A stretch of DNA of 14,587 nt from NCBI GenBank assembly GCA_002414865.1, contig DIAQ01000014.1, positions 1 through 14,587 on the forward strand, in the 5' to 3' direction. The DNA is from a candidate division Hyd24-12 bacterium UBA5074 (lineage in GTDB: Bacteria; Fermentibacterota; Fermentibacteria; Fermentibacterales; Fermentibacteraceae). Of this stretch, positions 6,389 to 13,313 are shown piece by piece. The position numbers and the translations under genes are program-made. Within the stretch, counting starts at the first letter, position 1, and each line of letters starts with the position of its first letter. The notes beneath the pieces are model-generated. The model did no database searches. It saw only the letters and a program-made list of their open reading frames with translations, and had not been told where the DNA came from.

Positions 6389-7668
6389 GCAGGAGGGCGG
6401 GCGCGGCGGCGACAGCCGCCCTGATGGTCCTGAGGATCGCGGGCATCCTCCTGGTCGGACGCCCGGGCAGCCCGGGCTGGATCTCCAGGATCTCCTTCTC
6501 GGACACAGGCAGCTATCAGATCGCCGCGGAAGATCTCGCAGACGGCAGGCAGGATGAGGCCTCCTACAGGGTCCCCGGCTATCCGCTGCTCATCCTCGCC
6601 ACCGAAGGGGACGACTGCCTCTCCCTCGTCCTGCTCCAGCAGGCCGCAGATCTGGCGACCGCGCTGGCGATGGCGGCGGCGGCCGCCCCGTTCATCGGAC
6701 CCGGGGCCTCTCTGGCTGCGGCAGGGCTCCTCCTGGCCCTGCCCTCCGGCGTGATCTTCTCCACCAGGCTGATACCCGACTGCTGGATCGGCCTCGCAGC
6801 CTGCCTGTCCGCCCTCCTCTGGCTCCGCTCGGAGAAGGTCGGGATGGCGCGGAGGCTGTCGCTGGCGGGTACCGCGGGCCTCGTCCTGTCCGCCGGCACG
6901 ATGCTGAAGCCCGTGCTGCTGTACGCCCCTTCAGTCTATCTCGCCCTCTCGTTCCTGCCCCGCCGGGCCGGCCTCGGGGCCAGGCTGACCGCCGTGGCAG
7001 TCATGGCGCTCGCCTCTCAGACCGGACCCCTCATCCTGAGGTCGTTCAACAGGGCTGCCTTCGGTCTCGACGCCCTCTCGACCCAGGACGCTTTCGAACC
7101 CATGGGAAGGGCCGTGATGGGAGCCGACTACCACGGCATGCGCGAGGGCGGTGACAGGTTCTGGCTTTTCAGGGACAGCCTGTCGGCGCTGGCCACCACC
7201 GGCGGCCGCCTCGACTTCGAGGCGCGCGACAGCCTGTTCAGGGAGGTCGCCATGGACGCAGTGCTGTCGAATCCGCTGGGGCTGGCGGTTTTCGAGCTCA
7301 CGAAATGGCCCAAGTTCTTCATCAACCTCGACGGCCACCAGCCCTACCTGGGTCTGACGCCCATCAACAGGAAACCCGTCTGGTGGACCGTTCTCACCAG
7401 CCTGATGCAGCTTCCTGCGGGGATCGCCCTGTTCGCGGCCATATCCTCCGCCGCTCTGCGCCGGCGCCTGGGACCCCTGTTCGGGCTGGGAGTCGCATGG
7501 TTCGTCTATGCCGCCCTCGTATACGGGCCGATAGCCTCGTACAGGTACGGGCAGATCTTCTACTGGTCGCTCGCGCCCTTCGTGATCGAGCTGTTCCGAC
7601 TCTGCAGGAGCAGGCAGAGGGAGGCGATCCCCGCGGCCACCACCGCCCAGAGGAACGGGAGCGCGTAG
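6385..7668 (+). CDS. GT39 (PMT/ArnT-like) polytopic membrane glycosyltransferase, plus-strand paralogue
   Basis: Integral membrane protein of about 427 residues of the dolichyl-phosphate-mannose/ArnT-like superfamily, which uses polyprenyl-phosphate sugars at the outer face of the membrane. Seen: a first hydrophobic segment (about 8-25), then the acidic loop FSDTGSYQIAAEDLADG with D40 as the likely DxD-type acid, YRVPGYPLL (61-69), many further hydrophobic helices, and FGLDALSTQDAFEPMGR at 7060-7110. GTG 6385 is preferred because it overlaps the previous stop as GTGA, as elsewhere in the operon, with GGAG at 6374-6377. ATG 6364 (seven extra residues) is possible. The final helix and tail, bases 7560-7668, are read in the opposite direction by the convergent paralogue. 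Donor and acceptor are unknown; it could add a decorating sugar to the exported glycan. Confidence 0.82.
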   Translation: MSRRAGAAATAALMVLRIAGILLVGRPGSPGWISRISFSDTGSYQIAAEDLADGRQDEASYRVPGYPLLILATEGDDCLSLVLLQQAADLATALAMAAAAAPFIGPGASLAAAGLLLALPSGVIFSTRLIPDCWIGLAACLSALLWLRSEKVGMARRLSLAGTAGLVLSAGTMLKPVLLYAPSVYLALSFLPRRAGLGARLTAVAVMALASQTGPLILRSFNRAAFGLDALSTQDAFEPMGRAVMGADYHGMREGGDRFWLFRDSLSALATTGGRLDFEARDSLFREVAMDAVLSNPLGLAVFELTKWPKFFINLDGHQPYLGLTPINRKPVWWTVLTSLMQLPAGIALFAAISSAALRRRLGPLFGLGVAWFVYAALVYGPIASYRYGQIFYWSLAPFVIELFRLCRSRQREAIPAATTAQRNGSA

Positions 7669-8852
7669 CGGGGTCCCGCGAGAGGTCCGATGACCAGAGC
7701 CATGGGGGCGGCCCAGGCGAGCGCCAGGGCGAGGCCCTTCCCCGCCGCCCTGCGCACCCTGCGGGACAGCAGGCCGGCCAGCAGGCCGAAGGGCGGGACC
7801 AGCATCAGCACGGCGGTAGCAAGCTTGATCGCCTTCGCGCCCGCCGAGCCCTCCGCGATACGCAGCCCCAGGTAGCGGAGCGTGTTCCCGGTTCCGGTGG
7901 AGAAGAACCGCGGCCATGACAGCAGGTGTGGCAGGATGACCTCCAGCGGGTGGGCCTTCGCCTCGGACAGCGCGACCATCCTGTAGATGCTGTCCCTCTT
8001 CCCGAAATCGAGCTCCCCGTCGACCATGGCGCAGGCGTCGAGGCTGTCGCGGAAGCTCGTGAACACCTCGACCTGCGTGGCCCTGCCGGTCATCACGACG
8101 ATCCGCCCCATCTGCTCGAACCCGTCCTGCGACGACACGGCGTCGAGGCCGAACGACCTCAGGTTCGCGATCCTCATCGCCATCGGGACGCTGGCGGCCG
8201 AGACCGTGAGGACGAGTGCGCAGAGCGCGGCAGGAACGGTTCCCAGCCTGCGGGAGACGAAGGGCAGGAGGAGGATGTAGGGCACCGCGCCGAAGAGCAG
8301 GACAGGCTTGACGGCGGCGCCGGCTGCGAGGATCAGCCCGATCAGACCGTGCAGCGCGACTGCCCTCCTGGGTCCTGCGGCGACAGCGGCCTCCATCCAT
8401 ATCCATCCAGAGGCGGCTGCCAGGAGTGCGACGAAGGAGTCGGGCAGGATGCGGGAGGAGGTGGCCGCCACGGCCGGAAGGAGCATGTAGAGCGTCGAAG
8501 GTATCTCCGGCCTGCTGCAGCCGAGGCGCGATGAGACGATTCCGATCAGGATGGCGGTCGCGAAGTCCGCGAGCTGCTGGATCAGCACGATGCCGGCTCC
8601 TGCAGGCTCCGCCTGGCCTCCGGTCGCGATCAGGAGCAGCGGATACCCCGGAGTCCTGCCCGACACGCTGTCCTGGCTCCCGTCCGACAGGTCCCGCGCC
8701 ATCTCCATGTAGCTGTAGGAATCGGGCTCCCTCGTCCAGGCGTTCCACCGTGCGCCGTCCGACGGCCTGCCGACGGTCTGCAAGAGGACGAGCCTGAGGA
8801 GGAGCGCCGCCGCCGGGAGCGCCCATCGGAGAACCGGGGAGCCCCCTCTCAT
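7560..8852 (-). CDS. GT39 (PMT/ArnT-like) polytopic membrane glycosyltransferase, minus-strand paralogue
   Basis: A 430-residue membrane protein that parallels the plus-strand GT39 gene almost motif for motif: TREPDSYSYMEMARDLSDG (40-58, D44), GRTPGYPLLL (65-74), LILAAGAAVKPVLL, FGLDAVSSQDGFEQMGR (8153-8103), and GPLAGPRYALPFLWA before the last helix. Lengths (430 and 427) are nearly equal, so this is an old duplication rather than a recent repeat. ATG 8852 overlaps the polymerase stop as ATGA; the open frame extends far upstream to 9407, but that part lies over the polymerase gene and is not coding. It is the last gene of the FucNAc operon and runs 109 bp into the end of its convergent paralogue. 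Function as in the superfamily: transfer from a lipid-phosphate sugar on the periplasmic face; specificity unknown. Confidence 0.83.
   Translation of the reverse strand: MRGGSPVLRWALPAAALLLRLVLLQTVGRPSDGARWNAWTREPDSYSYMEMARDLSDGSQDSVSGRTPGYPLLLIATGGQAEPAGAGIVLIQQLADFATAILIGIVSSRLGCSRPEIPSTLYMLLPAVAATSSRILPDSFVALLAAASGWIWMEAAVAAGPRRAVALHGLIGLILAAGAAVKPVLLFGAVPYILLLPFVSRRLGTVPAALCALVLTVSAASVPMAMRIANLRSFGLDAVSSQDGFEQMGRIVVMTGRATQVEVFTSFRDSLDACAMVDGELDFGKRDSIYRMVALSEAKAHPLEVILPHLLSWPRFFSTGTGNTLRYLGLRIAEGSAGAKAIKLATAVLMLVPPFGLLAGLLSRRVRRAAGKGLALALAWAAPMALVIGPLAGPRYALPFLWAVVAAGIASLCLLLQSRNSSITKGASDQ
7600..7619. repeat. Short inverted repeat in the convergent overlap
   Basis: CTCTGC at 7600-7605 and GCAGAG at 7614-7619 form a 6-bp stem around an 8-base loop, close to the midpoint of the 109-bp region coding on both strands. 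There is no T-run on either side, so it is not a convincing intrinsic terminator. It may be fortuitous given the sequence bias. Confidence 0.3.
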
Positions 8853-10114
8853 GCAGCGGCCCCGGCTGGGGGCGCGGGCGGGAACCGCCTCCGCATCCTC
8901 CACGCCGCCGCGAAGGAGAAGAAGCAGAACGAGGCCCTGACCAGCAGGGCATCGCCCCCGAGGCTTATCAGGAGCACGGCGACCGTGCCGAGCACTCCCA
9001 CATAGCCCAGGTTGTCGGCGAAGTCGCGGGTGAAGCGCAGCGGGACGCCCCTGATGCACTTCCACACCAGGAACAGATAGGTGAGGACCCCGAAGAGACC
9101 CGTCTCGAAGAACAGCAGCGCCCAGCCGTTGTGTACCGAGAGGCTGTAGCCGAGGAGCCCCGTGCGCTGCTGCCTGTAGCCGAACCAGCTGCCGACCCCC
9201 CATCCGAAGATCGGCCGCTGCTCGAATCCCTGGAACGCTATGCGGACATTGCCGAGTCTCATGCCGGCATCGGGGTTCTCGGCCAGCGTCCCCGTCCTGG
9301 CAGCCTGGGTGAGCTGCTCCATCCTGGAGATCATCCTCTCCGTCTGAGTGGTCTGGGGCAGCGAGGCGAAGACCGCGGCTCCGGCTCCGAGCACGAGGAG
9401 AGCCCACCAGATGCTCCGCCGGTAGAGGGCGAGGATGACCACGAAGACGCCCGACGGGGCTCTCGCGCCGGTGATGAAGGTCGCAGCGCTGAGGAATGCC
9501 ACTCCGCAGAGGGTGAGGAACCTGCGGAAGCGCCCCCTGGTGGCGTGGAGGACCGAGAGCAGTATCGGGAGGAGCAGGAGCCCGCTGCTCGCCGGCTCCT
9601 GGTAGTGCGGCACCGGGCCGAGGAGCTCGTAGCCGCTCAGGAACGGGATCCAGGCCGGCATGTACTGGACCACGTTGGCGAACAGCCCCAGACCCGTGGC
9701 GAGCATCATCCTGCTCACCTCCCTCTCGGACGATGAGCCGAGGAACGAGGCGGTAAGGACGAAGAACACGAAGTTGCCGGCGTGCTCGAAGGCCGTCTTG
9801 AAAGTGGGCGTCTGGGACAGGAAGATGTGCGAGAGGACGAGGTATCCGCAGAGGATCGCCAGCGGCCGGAGAACTCCGATCCTGTCGAGCTTCGACATGC
9901 CCGAGGCGACGGTTCCCCTGGAGAGGATGAGGAGCAGGAACGCCAGGTAGGATCGCATGCCCGAGCCCACCAGGGGAACCTGCACCTGGATGCCGGCCAT
10001 GGTCATGAAGACCAGCGTGTAAAGGAGTATCCTCCTCGCCTTGGCGGAAGCGAAGGAGGCGAGCGTCACCAGGAGGACGAAGGCCGTGAAGAGGCTGAGG
10101 AAGGCAGAGGTCAT
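8849..10114 (-). CDS. O-antigen polymerase/ligase family protein (Wzy/WaaL-like)
   Basis: A 421-residue polytopic membrane protein. Hydrophobic segments run through most of the chain, with a large extracytoplasmic-type loop at about 253-325 between them. Wzy_C/ligase features are TFITGARAPSGVF (212-224), the loop ending in RPIFGWGVGSWFGYR (300-314) and SVHNGWALLFFETGLFG (326-342), whose HN is usual in this family. The tail is arginine- then proline/alanine-rich. ATG 10114 overlaps the 2-epimerase stop as ATGA. The open frame reaching back to 10567 lies inside that gene and is rejected. It would polymerise repeat units (Wzy) or join the glycan to lipid A-core or another carrier (WaaL/PglL-like). 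The sequence cannot separate these; its place in a sugar-assembly operon slightly favours Wzy. Confidence 0.85.
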   Translation of the reverse strand: MTSAFLSLFTAFVLLVTLASFASAKARRILLYTLVFMTMAGIQVQVPLVGSGMRSYLAFLLLILSRGTVASGMSKLDRIGVLRPLAILCGYLVLSHIFLSQTPTFKTAFEHAGNFVFFVLTASFLGSSSEREVSRMMLATGLGLFANVVQYMPAWIPFLSGYELLGPVPHYQEPASSGLLLLPILLSVLHATRGRFRRFLTLCGVAFLSAATFITGARAPSGVFVVILALYRRSIWWALLVLGAGAAVFASLPQTTQTERMISRMEQLTQAARTGTLAENPDAGMRLGNVRIAFQGFEQRPIFGWGVGSWFGYRQQRTGLLGYSLSVHNGWALLFFETGLFGVLTYLFLVWKCIRGVPLRFTRDFADNLGYVGVLGTVAVLLISLGGDALLVRASFCFFSFAAAWRMRRRFPPAPPAGAAA

Positions 10115-11229
10115 CCGGCGCCGGTCAGGGGAGCCCCTCCGGGCGCGGGCTCCCGGAACGAGAGCAGGATGCGCGCGACAGTCTCGGATACCGCCGGAGC
10201 GAGGTACTCGGCAGGGGGCGTCCAGGACGGCGCACGGTCGAGGGCCGTCCTGACGCAGGAGAGGACCCGGCGGGGATCGACGCCCGAGATGATGTTGCTG
10301 CCGCACTCGACGGTCTCGGGACGCTCCGTGACATCCCGCATCGTCACGTTGGGAACGCGGTAGATGCAGCACTCCTCCTGCACGGTCCCGCTGTCGGTCA
10401 GCACGCACCTGGCAGATGTCTCGAGCCTGACGAAGTCGAAGAGCCCGAAGGGATCGAGGAACCTCACGGCGGGATGGCGCTGCAGCCCGTCGAGCGCTGC
10501 GATGCGCGCCCTGGTGCGCGGATGCGTGCTGACTATCACGGGCAGTCCGAACTCGGCCGCCACGCAATCGAGGGATGCGGCGATACAGCGGAGCCTCTCG
10601 CCGGGATCCACGTTCTCGGCCCTGTGGGCCGTGACGAGGAAGTAGCCCCCGGGCTCGAGACCCATGCGCGTCAGGGCAGTCGACGCCGAGATCATCGCGC
10701 TGTGGGACTCCAGCACCTCGAAGATCGGATTGCCGGTCACCAGCACCCTCTCGCCCGGGATGCCCTCCCTGAGGAGGTTCTGTCGGCTGCGCTCGGTGTA
10801 AGGCAGCAGGACGTCACTGCAGGCATCGACCACGCGCCGGTTGACCTCCTCCGGCACCCTGTTGTCGTAGCAGCGGTTGCCCGCCTCCATGTGATAGACC
10901 GGGATGCCCATCCTCCTGGCGATGAACGTGCAGAGGGCGCTGTTCGTATCCCCGAGGACCAGGAGCCTGTCCGGGCGTGTGCTGCGGAAGACCTCCTCGC
11001 ACCTCTCCAGGATCTGTCCCACCTGCCTGCCCGGAGACGATGTGTCCACGCCGAGCGAGATGTCGGGCCTCCGCACACCCAGCTCCTCGAAGAACACGTC
11101 GCTCAGCAGGGGGTCGGAGTTCTGCCCCGTGTGGACGAGCACATGGTCGCAGAGCCGGTCCAGCAGGGGGATCACCAGCGAGAGGCGGATGATCTCCGGG
11201 CGGGTTCCGAGAACCGTCAGGATCTTCAT
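10111..11229 (-). CDS. fnlC: UDP-N-acetyl-L-fucosamine pathway 2-epimerase (FnlC/WbjD/CapG type)
   Basis: A 372-residue non-hydrolysing UDP-sugar 2-epimerase of the WecB superfamily. Seen: GTRPEIIRL at the N-terminus, VLGDTNSAL (D94), YHMEAGNRCYDNRVPEEVNR (E115, E127/E128), TAHRAEN (H202), STHPRTR and LTDSGTVQEE, which cover the substrate and catalytic residues known from WecB. MEAGNRCYDNRVPEEVNRR differs from the MEAGLRT style of WecB and marks the FnlC/WbjD/CapG branch, which converts UDP-N-acetyl-L-pneumosamine (6-deoxy-L-talosamine) to UDP-L-FucNAc in the last step. Automatic annotation may call it wecB. ATG 11229 overlaps the dehydratase stop as ATGA. The adjacent dehydratase and reductase supply the first two steps, which supports the assignment. 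Confidence 0.92.
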   Translation of the reverse strand: MKILTVLGTRPEIIRLSLVIPLLDRLCDHVLVHTGQNSDPLLSDVFFEELGVRRPDISLGVDTSSPGRQVGQILERCEEVFRSTRPDRLLVLGDTNSALCTFIARRMGIPVYHMEAGNRCYDNRVPEEVNRRVVDACSDVLLPYTERSRQNLLREGIPGERVLVTGNPIFEVLESHSAMISASTALTRMGLEPGGYFLVTAHRAENVDPGERLRCIAASLDCVAAEFGLPVIVSTHPRTRARIAALDGLQRHPAVRFLDPFGLFDFVRLETSARCVLTDSGTVQEECCIYRVPNVTMRDVTERPETVECGSNIISGVDPRRVLSCVRTALDRAPSWTPPAEYLAPAVSETVARILLSFREPAPGGAPLTGAG

Positions 11230-12317
11230 CTCAGGAGCTCCCCGCGGGTCGCCGCCGCCTGGTCCGGCAGAAGGCCGTGCTTCGAGAGGAGGCGTTTCAG
11301 CTCATCCTCTCCGATGAGCGACCGGGCCGAGCTGTACTCGGGGATGGCTGCCGGGGGCTGTTCGCCCGAGGCGACCTCGGGCAGGATGGACCGGATGGCG
11401 TAGAAGCGCTCGCTCCGCTCCACGGTCCTGAAGGCCTCCTCCTCCGAGATCAGGATCTCGTGTACCTTCTCCCCCGGGCGGATTCCTGTGATGACGGTCT
11501 CGATGGGACGATCGCCGATGAGCACGCCCGCCAGGTCGGTCATCCGGGCCGAGGGCACCCTCGGGATGTAGGTGTCGCCCGGGGAGGCTCCGCGCACCGC
11601 CGCGAAGATGGTGTCCACCGCGTCGTCCAGGCTGAGCAGGAAGCGCGTCATCTCCGGAGTCGTGATCGTGACCGGGCCGCCGGCCCTGATCTGCTCCAGG
11701 AAGAGGGGGATGACGGAGCCCCTGGATGCGAGGACGTTGCCGTAGCGGACGGCGATGAACCGGGTCTCCCTGCATCTCATGTTGCCCTGGAGCAGCACCC
11801 GCTCCTGTATGGCCTTCGTCATGCCCATGACGTTGACGGGCTTGCATGCCTTGTCCGTCGAGATGCCCACAACCGTCTCGATCGGGAGCCGGTGCTCCTG
11901 GATGGACCTGACGATGTTCTCGGGGCCGGCGATGTTGGTGAGCACGGCCTCGAAGGGGAAGTACTCACAGGTCGGCACCTGCTTGAGGGCGGCGGCGTTG
12001 AAGACCGTGTCGCAGTCCTGCAGCACGGATGAGACCGAATGGAAGTCCCTCACGTCGCCGATCCTGAACTCCAGGAGCCGGCGGAAGTTGTCGAAGATTA
12101 TCTCGTCCGTCGCCGCGATGCGGTTGGCGTACTCCACCCTCATGTAGTGCTGCTTGGCCTCGTCGCGCGAGAAGACGATGACCTTGGAGGGCATCCCCAT
12201 CTCGCCGGACAGCAGCCTGCGCACGAGGACCTGTCCTAGCGATCCAGTGCCTCCGGTGACGAGGAGCCTCCTGCCCTCAAGCGGAGCCGTGCCGGCCCCT
12301 CCATCCGTCGTATGCAT
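11226..12317 (-). CDS. fnlA: UDP-GlcNAc 4,6-dehydratase/5-epimerase (FnlA/WbjB/CapE type)
   Basis: A 363-residue extended SDR that starts the UDP-L-FucNAc pathway by 4,6-dehydration and C5 epimerisation of UDP-GlcNAc. Seen: VTGGTGSLGQ (20-29, nucleotide binding), FNAAALKQVPTCEYFPFEA, the dehydratase acid/base segment GISTDKACKP (D155, K156), VNVMGMTKAIQ (161-171), RYGNVLASRGSVIPLF and ITTPEMTRFLLSL. M164 sits where most SDRs have the YxxxK tyrosine, with K168 kept. This substitution is a known trait of the CapE/FnlA branch and supports this assignment over PseB. ATG 12317 is preceded by AGGA at 5 bases and lies within the reductase gene, giving a 41-base overlap; no later start codon precedes the Rossmann motif. 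The C-terminal tail after about residue 330 is variable. Confidence 0.93.
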   Translation of the reverse strand: MHTTDGGAGTAPLEGRRLLVTGGTGSLGQVLVRRLLSGEMGMPSKVIVFSRDEAKQHYMRVEYANRIAATDEIIFDNFRRLLEFRIGDVRDFHSVSSVLQDCDTVFNAAALKQVPTCEYFPFEAVLTNIAGPENIVRSIQEHRLPIETVVGISTDKACKPVNVMGMTKAIQERVLLQGNMRCRETRFIAVRYGNVLASRGSVIPLFLEQIRAGGPVTITTPEMTRFLLSLDDAVDTIFAAVRGASPGDTYIPRVPSARMTDLAGVLIGDRPIETVITGIRPGEKVHEILISEEEAFRTVERSERFYAIRSILPEVASGEQPPAAIPEYSSARSLIGEDELKRLLSKHGLLPDQAAATRGELLR

Positions 12318-13176
12318 CGATGTCCTTTCCGAGGGAATCGATCATCTCCTCAAGAGAATGCCGCCTCAGCCTCGTCGCCGCATGGAACGCGCGCGAATCG
12401 AGGCTCCGGTCCTCCACAGGGGATTCGGACGGGCTCACGCCGATCCCCAGGGAGAGCCTGTCGCTGATCATGAACAGGAGCTCGTATTTCGAGACCGGGC
12501 GCGAGGAGATGTGGAAGAGGCCCTCCGGAGGCATCCGCGTCTCGAGGATGTCTCCCACCGTGCGGGAGAGGGCCTCGGTCGTCAAACCGCTCCAGATGGC
12601 CTTCGAGTACCCCTTCACGCTGGAGCCGCGATTCGAGAGGAACCACTCCAGGAGGCCCGTCGTGCGGACGAGCTCGCGGCCGATTATCGAGGTCCTCAGC
12701 GTTAGTACGCCCTCTCCGGAAGGCTCCCCGAGGGCCTTCGACCTGCCGTAGACGTCTGCGGCGTCGGTCAGGTCCTCCTCCCGGTACATGCCCTTCCGGC
12801 CGCTGAACACACAATCGGTGCTGATGTGGATGAAGCGGGCGCCGACCCCTCTGGCCAGGCGCGCCGCCCGGTGCGGGAAGATGGAGTTGAGCTCGATGGC
12901 CGCCACGGGATCCGAGCCTCCGGGGAGCTGCCTGATCAGGCCGATGCAGTTCACCACCGCCTGGGGCCTGCATGCCCTGATGGCCTCCTCGACCGTGTCC
13001 ATCCTCGAGGCATCCACACCGCCGATGAGCCTGTCGGATCTGAAACCGTCGAAGAACCCCCGCGGCACGGGAGCTCCGGAGCCGCGGAAAGTGGCCCAGG
13101 TATCGAACCTCTCCGACAGGACCTGCAGCATCCTGTGGCCGAGCATGCCACCGCCGCCCAGGACAAGGACCTTCAT
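12277..13176 (-). CDS. RmlD-like SDR, likely C4 reductase of the UDP-L-FucNAc pathway
   Basis: A 299-residue extended SDR of the RmlD (dTDP-4-dehydrorhamnose reductase) family. Seen: VLVLGGGGMLGHRM (3-16, nucleotide binding), VVNCIGLIRQLPG, FIHISTDCVFSGRKGMYRE (115-132) with the active-site serine/threonine, and VYGRSKALGE with Y143 and K147. Standing first in an operon with FnlA and FnlC, it probably does the FnlB/WbjC/CapF step, reducing the 4-keto intermediate to UDP-N-acetyl-L-pneumosamine. Unlike CapF/WbjC (about 370 residues), it has no C-terminal cupin domain. ATG 13176 is preceded by GGAGGG; the open frame upstream to 13620 runs under the divergent glycosyltransferase and is rejected. 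The alternative, a true RmlD making dTDP-L-rhamnose, is less likely without rmlA/B/C alongside. Confidence 0.86.
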   Translation of the reverse strand: MKVLVLGGGGMLGHRMLQVLSERFDTWATFRGSGAPVPRGFFDGFRSDRLIGGVDASRMDTVEEAIRACRPQAVVNCIGLIRQLPGGSDPVAAIELNSIFPHRAARLARGVGARFIHISTDCVFSGRKGMYREEDLTDAADVYGRSKALGEPSGEGVLTLRTSIIGRELVRTTGLLEWFLSNRGSSVKGYSKAIWSGLTTEALSRTVGDILETRMPPEGLFHISSRPVSKYELLFMISDRLSLGIGVSPSESPVEDRSLDSRAFHAATRLRRHSLEEMIDSLGKDIDAYDGWRGRHGSA

Positions 13177-13313
13177 CCGCCCTCCATCTTTTCCGGAAAC
13201 CTTTGTAGAATGACGAAAAGCGCCTTCGTTGTCACCGTTCGGGTCCGGACGCCGCGGCGCCCGGCAGGCGCTATGTTCCCGCGGACGGCGCCCCGCCGTA
13301 CGGAAGGAAGCAG
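13177..13313. promoter_or_regulatory. Divergent intergenic region with promoters for the FucNAc operon and the right-hand glycosyltransferase genes
   Basis: The 137 bp between two outward-facing genes must hold start signals for both. The reductase-proximal part (13187-13235) is clearly richer in A/T than the rest of the window. Toward the reductase, GTGACA (13235-13230) resembles a -35 box, and TACAAA (13207-13202) lies in -10-like sequence, but the 22-base spacing is too long for a standard sigma-70 promoter. On the plus side, AAGGA at 13304-13308 serves ATG 13314. A small GC hairpin is possible at 13257-13271 (GCGCC/GGCGC, 5-base loop). No exact promoter is called. Confidence 0.45.

Noticed and set aside
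7600..7619. The inverted repeat in the convergent overlap as a bidirectional terminator
   Set aside because: The stem is only 6 bp with an 8-base loop and no T-tract on either strand; both sides are coding.
6931..8952. A 673-codon minus-strand open frame spanning both GT39 genes
   Set aside because: It is arginine/glycine/proline-rich with no family motifs and lies in a shadow frame of two genes with clear membrane-protein signatures; long chance frames are expected at this GC content.
8853..9407. 185-codon upstream extension of the minus-strand GT39 gene
   Set aside because: It lies wholly inside the polymerase gene in another frame, and the ATGA junction at 8849-8852 gives a better start.
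13229..13277. TTGTCA (13229-13234) and TATGTT (13272-13277) as a plus-strand promoter
   Set aside because: The 37-base spacing is far from the 16-18 needed for a sigma-70 promoter.
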